This document shows positions 44,077 through 54,162 of a DNA stretch of 64,000 nt, piece after piece. The notes beneath the pieces are model-generated. The model had not been told where the DNA came from, searched no databases, and saw only the letters and a program-made list of their open reading frames with translations. Every line of letters begins with the position of its first letter. Position 1 is the stretch's first letter. This DNA comes from Macrolepiota albuminosa (Eukaryota > Basidiomycota > Agaricomycetes > Agaricales > Agaricaceae), in NCBI GenBank assembly GCA_027475525.1, contig JAMWFC010000054.1, forward strand, positions 310,001 through 374,000. Reading direction: 5' to 3'. A program made the position numbers and the translations under genes.

Positions 44077-47000
44077 GTCTCGAGGAACTGGTTACAGACC
44101 AGGGAGAGATTGCAATAAGTCTTGCTGAGACTCAGGAAGGGGAGATTGTGGTGACTGGATATTCTATGGAACATAGTAAATTCAGTCAGGAAGAGTTGAG
44201 AGATGTGTACTTGCATGCTTTTACAGCAAGCAAGGAGTGTGAAGAGAAGGAGCAGAAGACATTGTCAGCATATTTGAATGGGCATTTAGCTCAGATACCT
44301 GACAGTCTTGAGGAGCTGCTAGTACAAGAGGAAAACTTAGAGTCAAAAGCAGGTGTGGGGGAGACTGCCCAAGTATTTTCTAAGAAATACAAACCTGTGG
44401 CTAGAAAAGTTAAGCCTGTACTAGGTACCTCACCTGAGGAGTTTAGAATTGAAAGGTGCATTACTGGAGACCCACTGGCAGACATGCCTCAGTTGGATCC
44501 CAATCCACCAGAGTTCAAACCCACAGGGAGATACACAGCTGAGTGCAAAGAAGTCATTGACCAAGCCCATGGTGATGGTTTTCTTTGGCCAGAGGAGATG
44601 AAAGCAGTACATCACCTTATGATGCTGCAAAACCAGGCTTTTGCATGGGATGATGCTCAAAGAGGAAGGCTGAAGGAGGAATTCTTCCCTCCAGTAATCA
44701 TGCCAGTAATACCTCACACCCCTTGGGTGTTGAAGAACATTCCTATTGCCCCAGGCCTTAGGGATAGAATCTGCCAAATGATAAAGCAGAAGATTGAGGC
44801 AGGGGTCTATGAGCCCTCTAACTCCTCATATCGCTCCCAATGGTTTACAGTGTTAAAGAAGGATGGTGAAAGCTTGAGGATAGTCCATAGCTTGGAGCCT
44901 TTGAATAAAGTGACCATAGCACATTCTGGGTTGCCACCAGCAACTGAGGAATTAGCTAGTCACTTCTCAGGCAGGGCTTGTGGAGGAATCTTTGACTTGT
45001 ATGTAGGATATGATGAGAGAGTACTAGATGTGCGCTCTAGAGATTATACTACATTCCAGACACCATTTGGTGCTCTGAGGTTGGTTACCTTACCAATGGG
45101 ATGGACAAATTCAGTGCCTATCTTCCATGATGATATTACATTCATCTTGAAGGATGAGATACCACATGTAACTTGGCCATACATTGATGATGTACCAGTC
45201 AGAGGGCCACCTCATAGATATGAGTTGCCAGATGGTAGCTGTGAAGTCATACCAGAGAATCCAGGCATTAGGAGATTTGTATGGGAACACCTACTCAATG
45301 TGAATAGAGTGTTACAAAGAATCAAATATGCAGGAGGGACTTTCTCTGGAAAGAAGTCAGTAGTATGTGCAGATGAGATTGTGGTTGTTGGCCATAGATG
45401 CTCTTATGAAGGGCAGAAGCCAGAGACCAAGAGATTTGCCATAGTGATGGGATGGGGTGACTGCAGGGATAAACATGAAGTAAAGTCATTCTTAGGGACC
45501 TGTGGTACCTTTAGATCCTTTATCAAGGATTATGCTAAGGTAGCAGCACCTATCAATAAACTTACTCAGAATAATGTACCTTTTACTTGGGGAGAAGAAC
45601 AGCGCTCTGCAATGGCACAAATGAAAAAGTTGCTAGCAGAAAGTGCTCCTTTAAAACCCATTGACTATGAGTCAGGAGGTGCAGTAGTTCTGTCAGTGGA
45701 TACATCCTGGATGGCAGTAGGTTTTGGAATCTTCCAAGAAGACCCAGACAATCCTAAAATGCGCACTTGTGCCAAGTTAGGATCTATCACCCTGAATGAG
45801 AGAGAAGCTAGATTTTCTCAACCAAAAAGAGAGCTGTATGGTCTCATGAGATCTCTGCTAGCCAACAAGCATTGGCTAGTTGGTTGTAGAAAACTAGTGA
45901 TAGAGACAGATGCCAAGTATCTTAAAGGGATGCTAGGAAATCCTGGAGTAGGACCCAATGCCACCATCATGAGATGGATTGAGAATGTCCTACTCTACCA
46001 CTTTACCTTAAGGCATGTGCCAGGCAAAACATTCAGTGTGGATGGATTGTCAAGACGGCCTAAACAACCAGGAGATGAGGAGTACCCACCAGTTGATCCT
46101 GAGTTAATGGATGAACCCAAGTCTATGAACTATGAGTATCCAGACAAGATCAATAATATACCTGGTTGGGAGGGTTGGGAACCTTTGGAACTTGAAGAGT
46201 TTGCAGATCAAATTGACACTAGAGGTGGCTATCTAAACATGGTAGCTACTGAAGTATCAGACTTTGAGCAAGAACTTTGTAGAGCCAGGTCCCAAGAGCA
46301 GGAGCTTAGGGATGGCATCTTGAGTCAAACCCCAGGAACAAGCATGAACCCAGTAGCAGTATTAGCTATGACCATGCCTCTGTTACCAGTGGAAGACCAA
46401 GAAGTCAGAGTAGAGGACACACAAACCTACCTAGAACACAGGAAAGGTAGTGAGGGTGAAGACTGGGATAATCTGCTACCCACTGTTCAGAGTTGGTTGC
46501 AAGACCCAGGTACAGAACCCAAGAATCTACAAGGCTGGGATCTAGAGAAGTTTAAGAAGTTTGCTAGGCAATTCTTCTTTGACAAGAAAGGGAGATTGTA
46601 TAAGCGCTGTCATGAGGAGAAACATAAACTAGTAGTCCAAATTGATAGACGAATGTTCATGCTTAAATCAGCCCATGATGCCTTAGGACATAGGGGAGCC
46701 TATGCCACCAAAATGCTTATACAGGAGCGCTTCTGGTGGCCTGGCATTGAAGGGGATGTGCAGTGGTATGTTGGGACTTGTCACAATTGTCAAATCAGAC
46801 AAAAGACAGTAGTCAACAGAGAACCAACTGTAACTTATACTCCTTCCATCTTCCAAACAATTCACATTGATACCATGCACATGACACCAGCCTCCAATGG
46901 CTGTAAGTACATAGTACATGGCAGGTGTGCCTTGTCTTCTTGGATGGAAGGTAGACCCCTGAGGAAGGAGAACCATAAGACCATTGGTCAATGGTTGTTT

Positions 47001-47897
47001 GAAGATGTGATTTGCCGCTGGGGCTGCATTGCAGAAATCATCACAGATAATGCTGGACAGTTCAAGCAGGTCACTGCCTGGTTGGAAAAGAAGTATGGGA
47101 TTAGAGGTATTACTATCTCCCCTTACAACTCACCAGCTAATGGTAGAATTGAAAGACCTCATTGGGATGTCAGGCAAGCTTTGTTCAAGGCCTGTGAGGA
47201 TCGCACTAAATGGTTCTGGTTCTTCTACCATGTAATGTGGAGTGACAGGATAACCATTAGGCAGAGGTTTGGATGCTCACCATACTTCATGGTCACTGGT
47301 GCACATCCTACTCTACCCTTGGATCTAGCAGAGGCCACCTGGTTGGTAGAACTACCAGAGGGACCTCTGACTACAGGGGAGTTGATTGGATATCGTGCTA
47401 GAGCTCTAGCCAAACACCATCAACATGTGGAGGAAATGAGAGAGAGAGTTGGGAAGGCTAAGCTCCAGTGGGCATTGAAGTTTGCAGAAGAGCATAAAAG
47501 CTCAATCAAAGACTTCAATTTTAAACCATTAGACTTGGTACTAGTCAAAAACATGACTACAGAAAGTTCATTCAGTGCTAAGATGTTGCCACGATTCCAT
47601 GGGCCTATGGTAGTAATTGCCAAGACTCAGGGTGGTAACTACATTGTAGCAGAACTAGATGGGTCAGTTTGGCAAGCACGGGTAGCTGCTTTTCGAGTTG
47701 TACCTTACAAGGCTCGTAAAAAGCTGATCTTGCCTCAAGGCATAGAGAAGTGGGTGGATATTACACCTGCTAAGCTAAAAGAGCTAAGGGAAGAACTACG
47801 AAAACCTACAGAGCTAATCACCAAGGACATCTCCTTTGGCACAGTAAGGCTCCATGAGCCCACTGACCAGGAGTTGGGTCTGTCTCCAACTGATTAA
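44073..47897 (+). CDS. Gypsy B reverse transcriptase-RNase H-integrase
   Basis: An open frame of 1274 codons. RT motifs are SYRSQWFTVLKKDGESLRIV, FQTPFGALRLVTLPMGW and YIDDVPVRGP (active site at residue 370), a variant typical of one basidiomycete gypsy lineage. RNase H has VLSVDTSWMAVGFGIF, ELYGLMRSL, IETDAKYLKG and HVPGKTFSVDGLSR. The integrase zinc finger is HDALGHRGAYATK with CHNCQIRQK. The core has HIDTMHMT, EIITDNAGQFKQ and NGRIERPHWD for the DDE triad. No chromodomain was recognised; the C-terminus ends LHEPTDQELGLSPTD. The first ATG in frame is well inside, so it is likely expressed as a fusion. Confidence 0.92.
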   Translation: MSLEELVTDQGEIAISLAETQEGEIVVTGYSMEHSKFSQEELRDVYLHAFTASKECEEKEQKTLSAYLNGHLAQIPDSLEELLVQEENLESKAGVGETAQVFSKKYKPVARKVKPVLGTSPEEFRIERCITGDPLADMPQLDPNPPEFKPTGRYTAECKEVIDQAHGDGFLWPEEMKAVHHLMMLQNQAFAWDDAQRGRLKEEFFPPVIMPVIPHTPWVLKNIPIAPGLRDRICQMIKQKIEAGVYEPSNSSYRSQWFTVLKKDGESLRIVHSLEPLNKVTIAHSGLPPATEELASHFSGRACGGIFDLYVGYDERVLDVRSRDYTTFQTPFGALRLVTLPMGWTNSVPIFHDDITFILKDEIPHVTWPYIDDVPVRGPPHRYELPDGSCEVIPENPGIRRFVWEHLLNVNRVLQRIKYAGGTFSGKKSVVCADEIVVVGHRCSYEGQKPETKRFAIVMGWGDCRDKHEVKSFLGTCGTFRSFIKDYAKVAAPINKLTQNNVPFTWGEEQRSAMAQMKKLLAESAPLKPIDYESGGAVVLSVDTSWMAVGFGIFQEDPDNPKMRTCAKLGSITLNEREARFSQPKRELYGLMRSLLANKHWLVGCRKLVIETDAKYLKGMLGNPGVGPNATIMRWIENVLLYHFTLRHVPGKTFSVDGLSRRPKQPGDEEYPPVDPELMDEPKSMNYEYPDKINNIPGWEGWEPLELEEFADQIDTRGGYLNMVATEVSDFEQELCRARSQEQELRDGILSQTPGTSMNPVAVLAMTMPLLPVEDQEVRVEDTQTYLEHRKGSEGEDWDNLLPTVQSWLQDPGTEPKNLQGWDLEKFKKFARQFFFDKKGRLYKRCHEEKHKLVVQIDRRMFMLKSAHDALGHRGAYATKMLIQERFWWPGIEGDVQWYVGTCHNCQIRQKTVVNREPTVTYTPSIFQTIHIDTMHMTPASNGCKYIVHGRCALSSWMEGRPLRKENHKTIGQWLFEDVICRWGCIAEIITDNAGQFKQVTAWLEKKYGIRGITISPYNSPANGRIERPHWDVRQALFKACEDRTKWFWFFYHVMWSDRITIRQRFGCSPYFMVTGAHPTLPLDLAEATWLVELPEGPLTTGELIGYRARALAKHHQHVEEMRERVGKAKLQWALKFAEEHKSSIKDFNFKPLDLVLVKNMTTESSFSAKMLPRFHGPMVVIAKTQGGNYIVAELDGSVWQARVAAFRVVPYKARKKLILPQGIEKWVDITPAKLKELREELRKPTELITKDISFGTVRLHEPTDQELGLSPTD

Positions 47898-48597
47898 AAT
47901 CCAGAAAAGATGAACTATATTTCTAAAAAGAAATAACAATAGTTCAGGCCCAGGCAGGATTTAACAGTATAAGGAGAAAAAGGTGGTCAGTAGGAAGAGG
48001 CACTCAAGAAAAGTACTAGTCTAAGACTGGCTACCACTCAAATACAGAAAAGATCCTTGATTTAAGACCATAACTAATTAAGTTTACAATGGGACATGAG
48101 CACAAAAGTGCTAATGTGCGAGTTAAAAACTAAAAGGTTATGGTTTAATAAGGATTTAAGGCGCCGACGTTCTAGTACGAACCTAACCCGTGGTCTAAGA
48201 AAGAGTCGAGCGTTGACACAATACGTCAACGCGCGAGTTCGAAACCAGGCAGGGGATAAAAGGTCTACGTAGACATGGGCATAGCAGGCCAACGTGCGAG
48301 TTCGAACCCAGCAAAGAACTAAAAACGTTGACTAAAAATAGTGAGCGTTCAAGTTTGAAACTGAGGAAAAAGCATGGGGAGACGGTGTGTCGAGAGTTCG
48401 AGCCCCAGGGGGGGGGAATAAAATAAAATTCCGAAGAAAAGAACGAAACGTGTGGTTATCAATCAAAAACTTAAACATCGCACGTTTCGGACTTAAGGAA
48501 TATATTGGGGTACTACGAAGTAAAGAGGGAAGGGGGGGGATTATATTGAGACTAAACTAGGCAAACACAGAATCGGTGTTTGCAACGAGGAAGTCTT
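47898..48597 (+). other. Gypsy B region between pol and antisense gene
   Basis: Non-coding. It holds a degenerate repeat of a GAGTTCGAA motif and G-runs. It would form the 3' side of both the plus-strand pol and the minus-strand accessory gene. Confidence 0.6.
48180..48415 (+). repeat. Degenerate repeats with B-box-like GAGTTCGAA
   Basis: CGCGAGTTCGAAACC (about 48231), GTGCGAGTTCGAACCC (about 48293), CAAGTTTGAAAC (about 48350) and GAGAGTTCGAGCCCC (about 48388) recur at 45-62-base steps. They resemble the tRNA T-arm or Pol III B box GGTTCGANNCC. No full tRNA fold was found. Confidence 0.5.
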
Positions 48598-49877
48598 TTA
48601 TACCGCCACGGCGTCTTCGGTTGCGTCCTGCGGGAGGTCCTGAAATTCAATATCGGAGTCGTCGTTACCGGACTGTGAAACAAACAGAAAAAGTAATAAG
48701 ACCTGACAATAGAAAAGAAGTAAGGACATACTGGCAAGGAGACCTGAAGCGCGTGGAGCAACGAGCCAGCTTGGTCAACCTCAGAGGGACCAAGAACCTT
48801 GCTGAGACGCGCACGGCGTTCGGAGATCATCTTGAAGGTCTGCAGCACGATGTCAAGCTGGTAAAGTTGAAGCTGTGCAGCTACGTCGACCGCGTCGCAG
48901 TGCCTCTGAAGTTCAGCTTGAGGAACGGAGTCGTCGTCGTCAGCCAGTTGGACCGCGTCCAAGACCTGGTCCACCTCGGAAAGTAGCGCCAGTGCTGCCT
49001 CGCTACCAGGAACATGGCTAGCTGGGTGACAAGAAGGATGAGAAAAGGGACAACGAAAGATAACAAAGGGAACGCACCAAGTGATGGATGCACCCTGAGT
49101 TTCTTTGCCCTTGGTTTCCCCTCGGGCTCGACCTGAGGAGGGGGAAGAGACAACGTCAGCGTGTCCAAGCGACGCACAACTAAGTCAAGCTTGCGAGCTA
49201 GAACTTACGTTAGCACGGCGTTTTGCGGGGCGCGGAGTAGGCGTACCGAGCATCTCGACATCTTTGTCCTGTGCGCGACGCAGTACCTGTAGCAAAAGAA
49301 TCAGGATTACAAGTAGAGGAACTGAAAGGGGAACTTACCTCCTCGCGCTCCTTCCTAAGTTTTTCGTTCTGTGCAACGACGAGGAAAGCGTCAACGAAGG
49401 AAAAGAATGCCTTCACGTCGCCCGAATCATCAGCGGCACTGCGATCAAGTAAGGGAAGGATGCCGGAGAGAGTCTCGCAAAGACCTCTCTGTTCAGAGAG
49501 ACGACCAAAGGTGCTCTCATCAGCAAAACGCTGTGAAAAGCATCAGACGGAAGGGGGAAGAGGGAAAAAGAAGAACAGACCCAGCCAGCGCCACCTAAGA
49601 ACCGAGCACGGTCGGCAGGTGTTCCAGGAAAAGACCTGGCAGTGGCACAGAGGCCAATTGCAGCCTCTGCGAACCATGGGTACTTGAACACGGACGTTAT
49701 AACCTTGTTGCCATCGCGCTTGACAGCGCGCTGGAACAAGCCATAAAAATCCGTCGGAACAGGCGCAGGCTGGGGAGGCGGAGCAGGTGGCTTTGGAGGG
49801 GTCGAAATGACGACTTGAGGACGCGGTCTAGCGTTTGCAGACTTGCGAGGAGCAGTGGGGACACCGGAAGGAGCCAT
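48598..49877 (-). CDS. Antisense six-exon accessory gene in gypsy B
   Basis: Exons on the minus strand are 49877-49581, 49530-49339, 49286-49209, 49132-49078, 49021-48744 and 48672-48598, giving 324 residues plus TAA. Five introns of 50-76 nt end in AG with pyrimidine-rich tracts and all keep frame; donors are GTAAGT twice, GTGCGT once and weaker GTCTGT and GTCTCC. The protein starts MAPSGVPTAPRKSANARPRP, a Pro-rich arm. A folded-looking domain follows (DFYGLFQRAVKRDGNKVITS, FKYPWFAEAAIGLCATARSF), then RLSEQRGLCETLSGILPLLD. Two basic clusters (RPAKRRAN, KPRAKKLRV) could be nuclear signals. Next come a helical region (ALALLSEVDQVLDAVQLADD, RHCDAVDVAAQLQLYQLDIV) and an acidic tail. No family was recognised. 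A roughly 190-residue N-terminal half plus coiled region suggests a nucleic-acid or Gag-binding regulator, but that is inference. Confidence 0.8.
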
Positions 49878-50086
49878 GCTCAGGAATGAGGGCAGGCATC
49901 GTCGTTTTAAGCTGGTACGGGTATGATCGAACGACTCAGGAGAGGGAAAAGCGAAAAATTTTATTCTCTATCTACTGCAGATACGGAAGACAAATTTTAA
50001 GACTTTGGCTCGGAGAAAATTGAAAATGGAAAGGCTGGGCTCACCAGGCTGGTTTACGATGACTGAGGACAGTCATTACATAGTGT

Positions 50087-50094
50087 GGGGGAGG
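50087..50094 (+). promoter_or_regulatory. Polypurine tract of gypsy B
   Basis: GGGGGAGG lies directly before the 3' LTR start TGATACG and is the expected plus-strand DNA primer. Confidence 0.75.
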
Positions 50095-51013
50095 TGATAC
50101 GAATGCCTCTAAATCGAGGCATAAGAAAGACAAGAAAGGCTCCCTAAAAACAAACAAACCAAACGGTTATCTGCTGAAAACTGTAAGCAGGCGTCGAAAA
50201 CTGTAGACGCGGGAGCCTTCACCTCAAAAAAAAAAAGCCTCACGACGTGTAAAAACGACGAACCCAGCACGTAAACAGCCAAGTAGAGATGCGCCGAATA
50301 TCCGATCAAAGGGGATAGCCGACAGTGGCGGTGCTCGGCAGTCAGATCCGGCATCAACCATCAAAAAGAACTATCCCCGAGTGACGACGTACCATTGGAA
50401 ACAACGATGAGCCTCGTCCTCAGCACCTCGACACGTTGTACCACGACCACGCAACCACGACAGGCCGCTCTGGCAAAAGAAGGAAGAAGGATAACCAAAG
50501 AGTTAGAAGGGTAGGAAGAGCCGAAGAAAAAGATGGACGAACCTTTAGCCACGACGCCAAGCGCCGGCACAAACAGCAACCGAGGTCCAGACCCGGTACA
50601 ACGCTACGCCGAGCGCCAGTCGTGCGCACAACATAAAAATACACGAGGGATTCGACGGTCCGTGCGTCGAAGGAGGCAGTATAAAGAGGAGGGGAATTTG
50701 GGGGAGTCGGGCAAGCAACGCACTTGCCACGGCTCGGAGTCCCCAGGGAGCGGACATCTTAGGCCAGCCGCATAATAGTTGACTTCGGGTTTTATTAGTA
50801 ATTAATACTATTTGATTCCCAAATTTTAGTGTGAATTTTGATTTGCATTACAATTTTAAAATCAATAAAAATTATAACAACACTACTTTACGGAGTGTGC
50901 GTGCGCGTAACTAAGCCCCACGATCTTAGTGAAGTTAAGTTGACTTATTTAAAAGTCTAGTCTTATTCCGTTAAGGCTACTTTACAATATAAGTAAACTT
51001 ACATTTCGCATCA
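50095..51013 (+). repeat. 3' LTR of gypsy element B
   Basis: It matches 40519-41437 base for base in all stretches compared, including an 11-A run, and is followed by the CTGT target duplication. Short open frames inside it are repeated in both LTRs and are not considered genes. Confidence 0.95.
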
Positions 51014-51017
51014 CTGT

Positions 51018-51664
51018 CTTTCACCGCTGCGGTGCATGTTTCACGACCGCAGCGGTTGTCACGCATGCCTTCCCGGCCTCAAATTTAAAGTGGAAACATA
51101 TGCATCAAGCCTTTAGACACAGTAGATGATAACTCTTTCTTGAACTGAAGCAATATGATGTCATATGAGGTAATCTTAACTTCCGCAGACATATATCGTC
51201 AACGTACCCATCAAGTTGGATTTTTGTAACACTCGATTCCAACTTGCAAGCGGTGCAGTGATCATGTACATCAATCACAGCAGTGTTGCTGCTTGATAAG
51301 GCGTTTACTACGTCTCATTCTCGTTTCTCGTGACTTTGATTTACTGCCATTTTTCATTATTAGGCCTAAGGCCTTAGGCTCGAACATGTTTCCACTAGCG
51401 CTGTGCATACTAGCATCTGATTCTCAATCGCTCCTGCGCCGATAGGAGAACCTGACGTCAAGCACCGTAACCCACCTGAGGGTCAGCCACCAAGTATGCG
51501 ACAATCTTCACCCCCTTTTCTCCTCAGACTACAACGCATCCCGATCGTAATTAGCCCCACAATTATCGCATTCCCACATGGCAATCGATGCCGAGGTTAT
51601 ATAAACTAACCTTTCCGACAATTCGATTCGTAATTTACCTACCCAACCACCAAATCTAACGACC
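51018..51664. other. Promoter-side region of the collagen-like gene
   Basis: No gene was seen. The host sequence resumes after the CTGT target duplication. A TATATAA-type sequence near 51598-51603 lies about 65 bases before the ATG at 51665 and could be the TATA box of that gene. Confidence 0.5.
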
Positions 51665-52309
51665 ATGAAATTCTCAGCGATCGCTAGCACTACATCCCTT
51701 CTCGCTTTTACTGTCGTTGCACGCTCCCAAACTATCACTGCTGCAACAGCAACTTCTTCGGGTACGGGCGCCGACGCGGCTTTCGCAGCCACATCCACCG
51801 CAGTCGTCACAGACGCCACCGCCCTAATGTATGTCTTTCCTCATACTCCTATCTCTTAATCTTCCAACTTACTGATATTCAATAGTGCGTCAGAACTTGC
51901 AGCGACGGGCACGGAATCATCTGCATCTCCGACTACCGACGTCGCGAGCGCGGTCTCCTCTATTGCGTCAGATATCAGCTCCCAGATTTCCATCCTGGCA
52001 ACATCATCCGCTATCGCTGGCGCAGCTCCCGGTGCGAATGGCTCACCTGGCGCACCCGGAGCGCCTGGTGAGCCTGGTTCTCCTGGTGCTCCTGGCAGTT
52101 CAGGTGCCCCCGCAACGCCAGGCACCTCTTCGCGCCCGACAGCCAGCATGCAAACGTCGGGTTTCTCGACAGGTACTGCTGTTCGACCAAGTTTCTTCCC
52201 TTCTCTTACTCCTTCAGCCACGGCAGTAAATGCGGCATCGGCATCAAGTGTGGTCAGCTATGGCATATTTTATGCATTGCTCGCAGCTGTTGCTGCGGCT
52301 ATGATTTAA
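51665..52309 (+). CDS. Secreted collagen-like, probably GPI-anchored protein
   Basis: Exons 51665-51828 and 51886-52309, joined by a 57-nt GTATGT...AG intron, encode 195 residues. The signal peptide is MKFSAIASTTSLLAFTVVAR. The mature part is Ala/Ser/Thr-rich, as expected for O-mannosylation. A block of Gly-X-Y triplets with Pro (PGANGSPGAPGAPGEPGSPG and a few more) lies near residues 115-140. The last 18 residues (YGIFYALLAAVAAAMI) are hydrophobic after small residues, which fits a GPI-addition signal. It is probably a cell-wall or surface protein. No enzyme domain is present. The triplet block is too short for a stable long collagen rod. Confidence 0.82.
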
Positions 52310-54162
52310 GTTGGAGGGGTCAATTATAATATTTCATTCATCATGGATGGACTTTTCACACACGATATTAGAATATTTTCACATATTAACCACCATTTCT
52401 TGATATATCGAATACATTGGTGACACTCTGGAGGGTGTTAATGAGTCCTTGCCCCTAAATCAATGGAACTTGCATCGAATGGGGTTCATGGGGAAAACAA
52501 AGACACAATATTAGCGCAATCACATATATCTGTTCTTTAGTGCTTCTGATATAGACGTTTCCTTTCCGAACAAATTGCTTGTCAGGTGTAATCCAGAACA
52601 ATCCGGCTATATCAAACTCGGACATTCTTGCAATGATGACGAGGAAAATAGAGTTAAGTATAGCCATGACATGTCATAGGTGTACTTATAATGAGTTATC
52701 CTTAACGTCAAGAGACTACAGTCACGGATGGTCATTTGGTCGTCGTATGTACGCGTCGTCGACTCAAGACCGAATCGGAGGGAAGCGTGATACTGAGTAC
52801 AGCACGTTGGGATAACAAACGTGTCTATGTCCATCGTCGTCGGTATTCCGAGCCCGAAGTTGCTTTTCTTAGTGCCCATCTGATTAGACTTCTCCATGAA
52901 AATCTGTAAAATGTAAATATTACCTTTCTTGTGCCTATTGTTCTCACTACCCTAGCCACATTTTGATGTGTCCTCTTCAGTCGTTGACATCGTCGGAACA
53001 CTGAAGTAAGACCTACTTACTATTTGATACATATCCTTGATTCCCCGTGCTGTAGTACTTAATCTTTGAAATAGATAGATATATCAGTCGTTGACATGTT
53101 CGAAACACTGGGGTCAGATCTACTTACTATTTGAGTCGTGTACCTGTATTACTTACTTTAAAAGGTATATATATCAGTGGCTGACTTGTTCGTAACACTG
53201 AGTACTTGTTTTGAATAGCTCAACCTTTCAATGTAGTGCAGCAAGGAGCAAAAACGTTTATCATTAACCCTGTCGTCCCATGATTAATGTGGGAATTATC
53301 CGAACCCAATTTGGATGTCAACACACCAGGGATGCTTGTCAAGAAACCTGATGTTTGACTCCGGATCGAGCTACTCTTGTATTGACCAGCTTGTATTGAC
53401 CAGTACGTCTTATCTTATTTCAAAATATTTCTAAAAAAACGTCATGTGTCTCTACTGTACTTGTATCTGGGCAGAGACGACAGGAAGTTCGGATTATCCT
53501 TCCATTTCGAAATTCTGGATTGACTGCGAACATGTTACGACAATGCTCCTGTGGCTGACTTGGACATAGGCGCTGGGAAGACCCTGGAGACCAGGTGGCT
53601 GGTGTTCTGGACGACCAAGGTTCAGCCTTTCCATCCTCGCGCTCACCATTTGTAGTTCGTATTCTTGAAACACCTACATCATTTCAATCGGAATGAGCCA
53701 TCGTGAGAAGAAACACAGCGAAAGCCACGGATCCAGGGTCTGCCTTCATTCAGCCTGGTCTCAACCATGAAACCGTCCGTTGTTAGGTGAGATGCTCCAG
53801 GTTCTATTTCTGTATAAATTGCACATCGGCGTTAGCCGACAAAAAGAGTTTGAGCTTTTGCAGAATGTAGAGGTTAAGAAGAAGGTTGAGGATTAGGTTA
53901 GCAGGTGAGCGGTACAACTTGGAGAACTTTTGTATCAAGATCTTGACAAAAAGCACAAGCGAGATTATAGCGAGTTGTACCGGAAGCGGGGGTTGGAACA
54001 AGTTGATCATCAATAATGTCAGGAGTATCGACCTCTGAAGTGTGATCACTGATATTCACAACAAAGTCAAAGAATGGGGTTATATCAAATTACTCGTATG
54101 TTCTGGACTCTGGCCGAGTATTTGTCCTTCTATCATTTTTCTCCAAAACTTCCTTGTGCACA
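52310..54162. other. Intergenic region with degenerate repeats
   Basis: No gene was established. A short open frame at about 53890-54027 on the plus strand (ERYNLENFCIKILTKSTSE) might be a gene fragment but matches nothing recognised. A degenerate tandem repeat lies at 52978-53218. Confidence 0.5.
52978..53218 (+). repeat. Degenerate tandem repeat, three units
   Basis: Units start CAGTCGTTGACATCGTCGG (52978), CAGTCGTTGACATGTTCGA (53086) and CAGTGGCTGACTTGTTCGT (53175). Each continues with AACACTG, and the first two also share CTACTTACTATTTGA. Unit length falls from about 108 to about 90 bases and the last is cut. Confidence 0.75.

Larger units (their letters stand above)
40519..51013 (+). 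mobile_element. Ty3/gypsy element B with antisense accessory gene
   Basis: A 10.5-kb element with 919-bp LTRs at a constant offset of 9576, with no difference noticed. LTR ends are TGATACGAA and TTCGCATCA, an imperfect 9-bp inverted pair. The flanks give a 4-bp CTGT target duplication (40515-40518, 51014-51017). The internal order is gag, protease, pol in three overlapping frames on the plus strand, then a six-exon gene on the minus strand, then a polypurine tract at 50087-50094. The coding frames are open, so it looks young and possibly still active. Confidence 0.95.

Noticed and set aside
48180..48415. tRNA genes suggested by GAGTTCGAA-CC motifs
   Set aside because: No acceptor, D or anticodon stem could be folded around any copy.
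48576..48986. A 136-codon plus-strand frame opposite the antisense gene
   Set aside because: It covers exon, intron and exon of the well-supported minus-strand gene and shows no family resemblance.
22082..51013. Endogenous retrovirus with an envelope gene
   Set aside because: No envelope-like frame with signal peptide and membrane anchor follows pol in either gypsy element; the extra gene in B is antisense and soluble-looking.
53804..54049. A hydrophobic minus-strand frame of 81 codons
   Set aside because: It is Leu/Ile-rich from AT composition, overlaps possible plus-strand coding debris and matches no known family.
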